From Diplonema japonicum (Eukaryota > Euglenozoa > Diplonemea > Diplonemida > Diplonemidae), in contig OZ025737.1 of assembly GCA_964019335.1 (NCBI GenBank), positions 310,001 to 374,000 of the forward strand: a stretch of 64,000 bases of DNA, in the 5' to 3' direction. Made by a program: the position numbers and the translations under genes. Of the stretch, positions 61,341 to 64,000 are shown piece by piece. The notes under the pieces are model-generated. The model was not told where the DNA came from. It made no database searches and saw only the letters and a list, made by a program, of their open reading frames with translations. Positions within the stretch are counted from its first letter, which is position 1. Each line of letters begins with the position of its first letter.

Positions 61341-64000
61341 ATGCCACAGCGGTGGTGCTTCTACCCCTCTGCAGTGCACATATGGAACCTGGCAAATGTC
61401 CTCCAGCAAGAAGATGAAAAAAAGGACTACATAATCAGTGACGCAGTTACTGGCGATGTCATGACCTTCAGCAGCAGTGAACTCGTGTTTATTGACTCTG
61501 ATGGAGTGCTGCAGCCAAAGGGTGATCTGTTGGACCTGCCGGTGGTGCACGAGGCTACTGTGCTGCATTGGTTAAGAAAGAGACTAGAAGAGAAGCGGTA
61601 CAGTAATAGGTTGGGGCGGGTTTACCTGCAGTTTGGTAGTGGAACGCAGCCTGTGTGCTCTTGTGCCGCTGAGGTGTACTACAACGTGATATCAGGTGAG
61701 GGTGATCAGGTTATCAGCATCTTAGGAAGCACCGGCTCTGACAAGCAGCTTTTCACCGCCTCCTCTTTGGCTTCCTTGCTGCGGTGCGGCGGTGCATCAA
61801 GAACGACTTGCGCTGTGATGCAGGCCGCATTGTCGCTCTTAAGATGGTTTGGATCAGTGCGAACAACTGATGGCACAGAGCTACCCTGCCATGCTACTCG
61901 ATGGAACATGTCTTTTAACAAAAGGGGGTCGTTGGCTTCAGTCAGCGTTGATTGTGAGATGCTTGAAAGTAGCAGGATCCTCAGCGTGACAGAAAACGAA
62001 CGGCTGTTCACCGCGGCTTACATGCTCCTAGCGGGCAAAGAAGCTGGAAAATATCACGCAGCATCTACCATCTTCCCGCAGATAGCAGATGGCACTGCGC
62101 CCGATTCCCATGACAAGGCAGAGTACGAAAGGTCGTTTGCTGCATTTGACGCACTCGGCATCGAGTCCAAGCAGCGAGACAACTTCTGGAGAGTGCTTAG
62201 TGCCTCCCTGCATGTAGGTGCACTGGACATCAGCAGATCAAGGACAGGCAAGGTGAGGATCGCAACGTCATGTGTAGCGTCACTACGCCTTGCATGCAGT
62301 CTGCTCAGTATCGAGGTGGTGGAATTAGAGCGCGTCATCACCGCTGCTGATGAACCTGAAGTGTGCAGGGACACAATAGCATGCTGTTTGTACCACACTG
62401 TGTTCCACTACATTGTACACCTGATCAACACAGCCCTGCATCGGTTGGCCACGGAGACCACAACGGACTCGAGTTCAATAACAATCATCGACGCAGGTGG
62501 CGTGATGGAAAGCGGTGGGGGTGCCTTTGGTATTGAGGAGTTCGTGCGGCATGCCTTGTACGAAGTTCTTGAAGGTAGGTACAGAGCAGACATCATCGAG
62601 AAGCCTCCACTGGAGTCATTCTCAGAGTGCCGCAATAGCAGCACCACGACAGGTGTCCAAGGTCCGCAGGGGCCTTCGTCTGAACATGTCCTCCAGATGT
62701 TGTACAACACATCGCAAGGTCTTGTCACGGCTTTGGATGAGCCTATCTCAGATGACGAGTTCCACAAACTCGTGTCCACTGTCTCTCCATTGGCATACAC
62801 CGAACCCAGAGACGCTGACAGTCTGCCCGTTGTTTTGCACCATACGTTTGGTGCAATCAAGTACGATGTTCGCGGATTTCTCAGCAGAAGGATGCCCATC
62901 CCACTAGAAGTTGTCTCGTTGCTCTCCAGAGCCACGCCTTTGGGATTCAAGAACGTCAGCATAAACCCCATCGCAACACTTCACGACTTTTCAAAGACAA
63001 CCGTGCACCTCCTCAACACCCGTGCAACAACATGGGTCCGGTGCGTGACCTCGTCCACGACACGAGGTGTGTGGAGCGGTGCACATGTTGTGGAGCAGCT
63101 TCGTCAGCTTGGCGCCATGCATGTCTTGCACGTGGCACTGAGGAGCCACGATGAGAGTATTGAACATAAGAAATTTCTGCAGAAATTCCGCACCCTGTCA
63201 AAAGCACCAGTGCGCAACACAGAGTACATGCAGTGCGTAGAACTGGTCAAAGAAATTGTGCCGAGGCCCTTGGCATTTAAGGTCGGACCTTCCCTTGTGC
63301 TGGCACGGTCAAATGTTGTGAGGACGCTGCAGAACAAAATCATATCACGTACATCAGCTATCTTGCTTGCTTTCATCAAGGGAAGGGCGAGTATCGAGAA
63401 AGTGGGCAAAATGAGCAACCCCGCACGTGGCGCTGTGAAGCAGTCGATTGTGTCTCTTAAGAAGTTGGAACGCGTGGAAATCAGCAAAAGGCAGTGCGCA
63501 CAGCGTGACGAGAGCAGGACGCGGTGTTTTTTGGTGGAGGGGTTTCAAAAAAGGAATGCACAACTCACAAAGAACAGTAGGCACTCTATCGCAATGGCAC
63601 AGGCACGGTTCCAGCACAGCATCGTCGATACAGAGAATAAGAAGAGATCCACAGTCACAGCCTGCCAGGCTCAGGCATTTCGCGCTATCAAAGAGATGTA
63701 CATCAAGGCGACGAAGGCCATTAAGTACGAAACTGCACCTTCGGAAGTCTCGACAGTGGACGTTCCAAAATACAGTGACAGGGCAGAGAAGATAGCGGCG
63801 AAGCTGATTGCCCACCATTCGGAGGTGAACACGATGACGGGTAACAGGTATGCGCATAACGTACTATGACGCCACACAGTGCAACAAGGAGCGAGAGTGC
63901 AAAGAAGCAGCAGGCGTCGCATCTGCACTTAAAACAAGTCATGTTCAAGAAGCATGTCGAAGAAGAGAAGCAGAAGCAGGAAATGTTAAGGCGGCGACTC
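61341..64000 (+). CDS. Highly divergent myosin-like (probable pseudo-motor) protein, 3' end outside the window
   Basis: Exon 61341-63847, a 32-nt intron (63848-63879), then an open frame to the window end. The order of landmarks follows a myosin head: DLLDLPVVHEATVLHWLRKR, the loop after it, ESSRILSVTENERLFTAAYMLLAGK, NFWRVLSASLHVGALDI, RDTIACCLYHTVFHYIVHLI, VLHHTFGAIKYDV and LLNTRATTWVRCVTSS. The ATPase elements are lost: the P-loop GESGAGKT reads LGSTGSDKQ (near residue 122), switch I is replaced by TRWNMSFNKRG and switch II by DAGGVMESG. It is therefore unlikely to hydrolyse ATP. After a neck-like segment the tail is basic and coiled-coil. It may act as an actin-binding or structural protein. 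The first two bases of the split Ser codon are in exon 1. Confidence 0.75.

Noticed and set aside
1-64000. tRNA, rRNA, snoRNA, SL RNA or CRISPR array
   Set aside because: None recognised by eye; a covariance-model scan would be needed to exclude small RNAs. No array of spaced direct repeats is present.

Overview
The window looks like nuclear DNA of a unicellular eukaryote. It has GT-AG spliceosomal introns, a cytosolic-type glutamine synthetase, an IP3-receptor-like channel, Tom40, SKP1, IQ-repeat and myosin-like proteins, and intergenic DNA full of long A, T, C and G homopolymers. Every host gene I can support lies on the + strand. In the dense parts neighbours are only 43-180 bp apart, and most starts follow a short pyrimidine-rich stretch ending in AG. 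With leucine-rich-repeat giants, TH1-like modules and LINE remnants carrying RNase H, this suggests one-directional polycistronic transcription with spliced-leader trans-splicing, as in Euglenozoa. A diplonemid-like organism is my best guess because cis-introns are common. That placement is inference; no spliced-leader RNA or rRNA is in the window to prove it.

Layout. 1-2.4 kb: 3' part of an IQ-repeat protein. 2.8-4.6 kb: polyglutamine AlkB-type dioxygenase. 5.9-7.7 kb: a PiggyBac element with TTAA target site, inverted repeats and a frameshifted transposase on the - strand. 8.2-13.8 kb: LINE reverse transcriptase, SINE-like repeats and a broken RNase H fragment. 15-21.8 kb: a C2/GRAM protein, a four-exon Tom40, a small basic protein and glutamine synthetase copy 1. 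23-27.5 kb: a PB1-fused serine/histidine decarboxylase, a second PiggyBac-like remnant and glutamine synthetase copy 2. 28-37 kb: a compact cluster of SKP1, a 1,636-residue LRR protein, a coiled-coil protein and a cyclic-nucleotide-type K+ channel. 37-41 kb: a pogo/Tigger-like transposon and a decayed LINE. 41.3-44.5 kb: a six-exon polyglutamine protein with a DUF789 region. 46.7-47.9 kb: an EF-hand/cyclophilin fusion. 47.9-49.4 kb: a second pogo-like copy. 49.5-64 kb: a very compact cluster of the IP3-receptor-like channel, a TH1/SPRY/coiled-coil protein, thiamine-phosphate synthase and a myosin-like protein running off the end.

Functional themes are calcium and cyclic-nucleotide signalling (IP3R-like, CNBD channel, EF-hand cyclophilin, IQ repeats), cytoskeleton (myosin-like, coiled coils), nitrogen and amino-acid metabolism (two glutamine synthetases around a decarboxylase) and protein homeostasis or import (SKP1, Tom40, cyclophilin). 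I derived the splice structures by joining reading frames at GT-AG sites. Introns are tiny, mostly 31-58 nt, often with GTATG donors. Coding starts are the first in-frame ATG unless noted.
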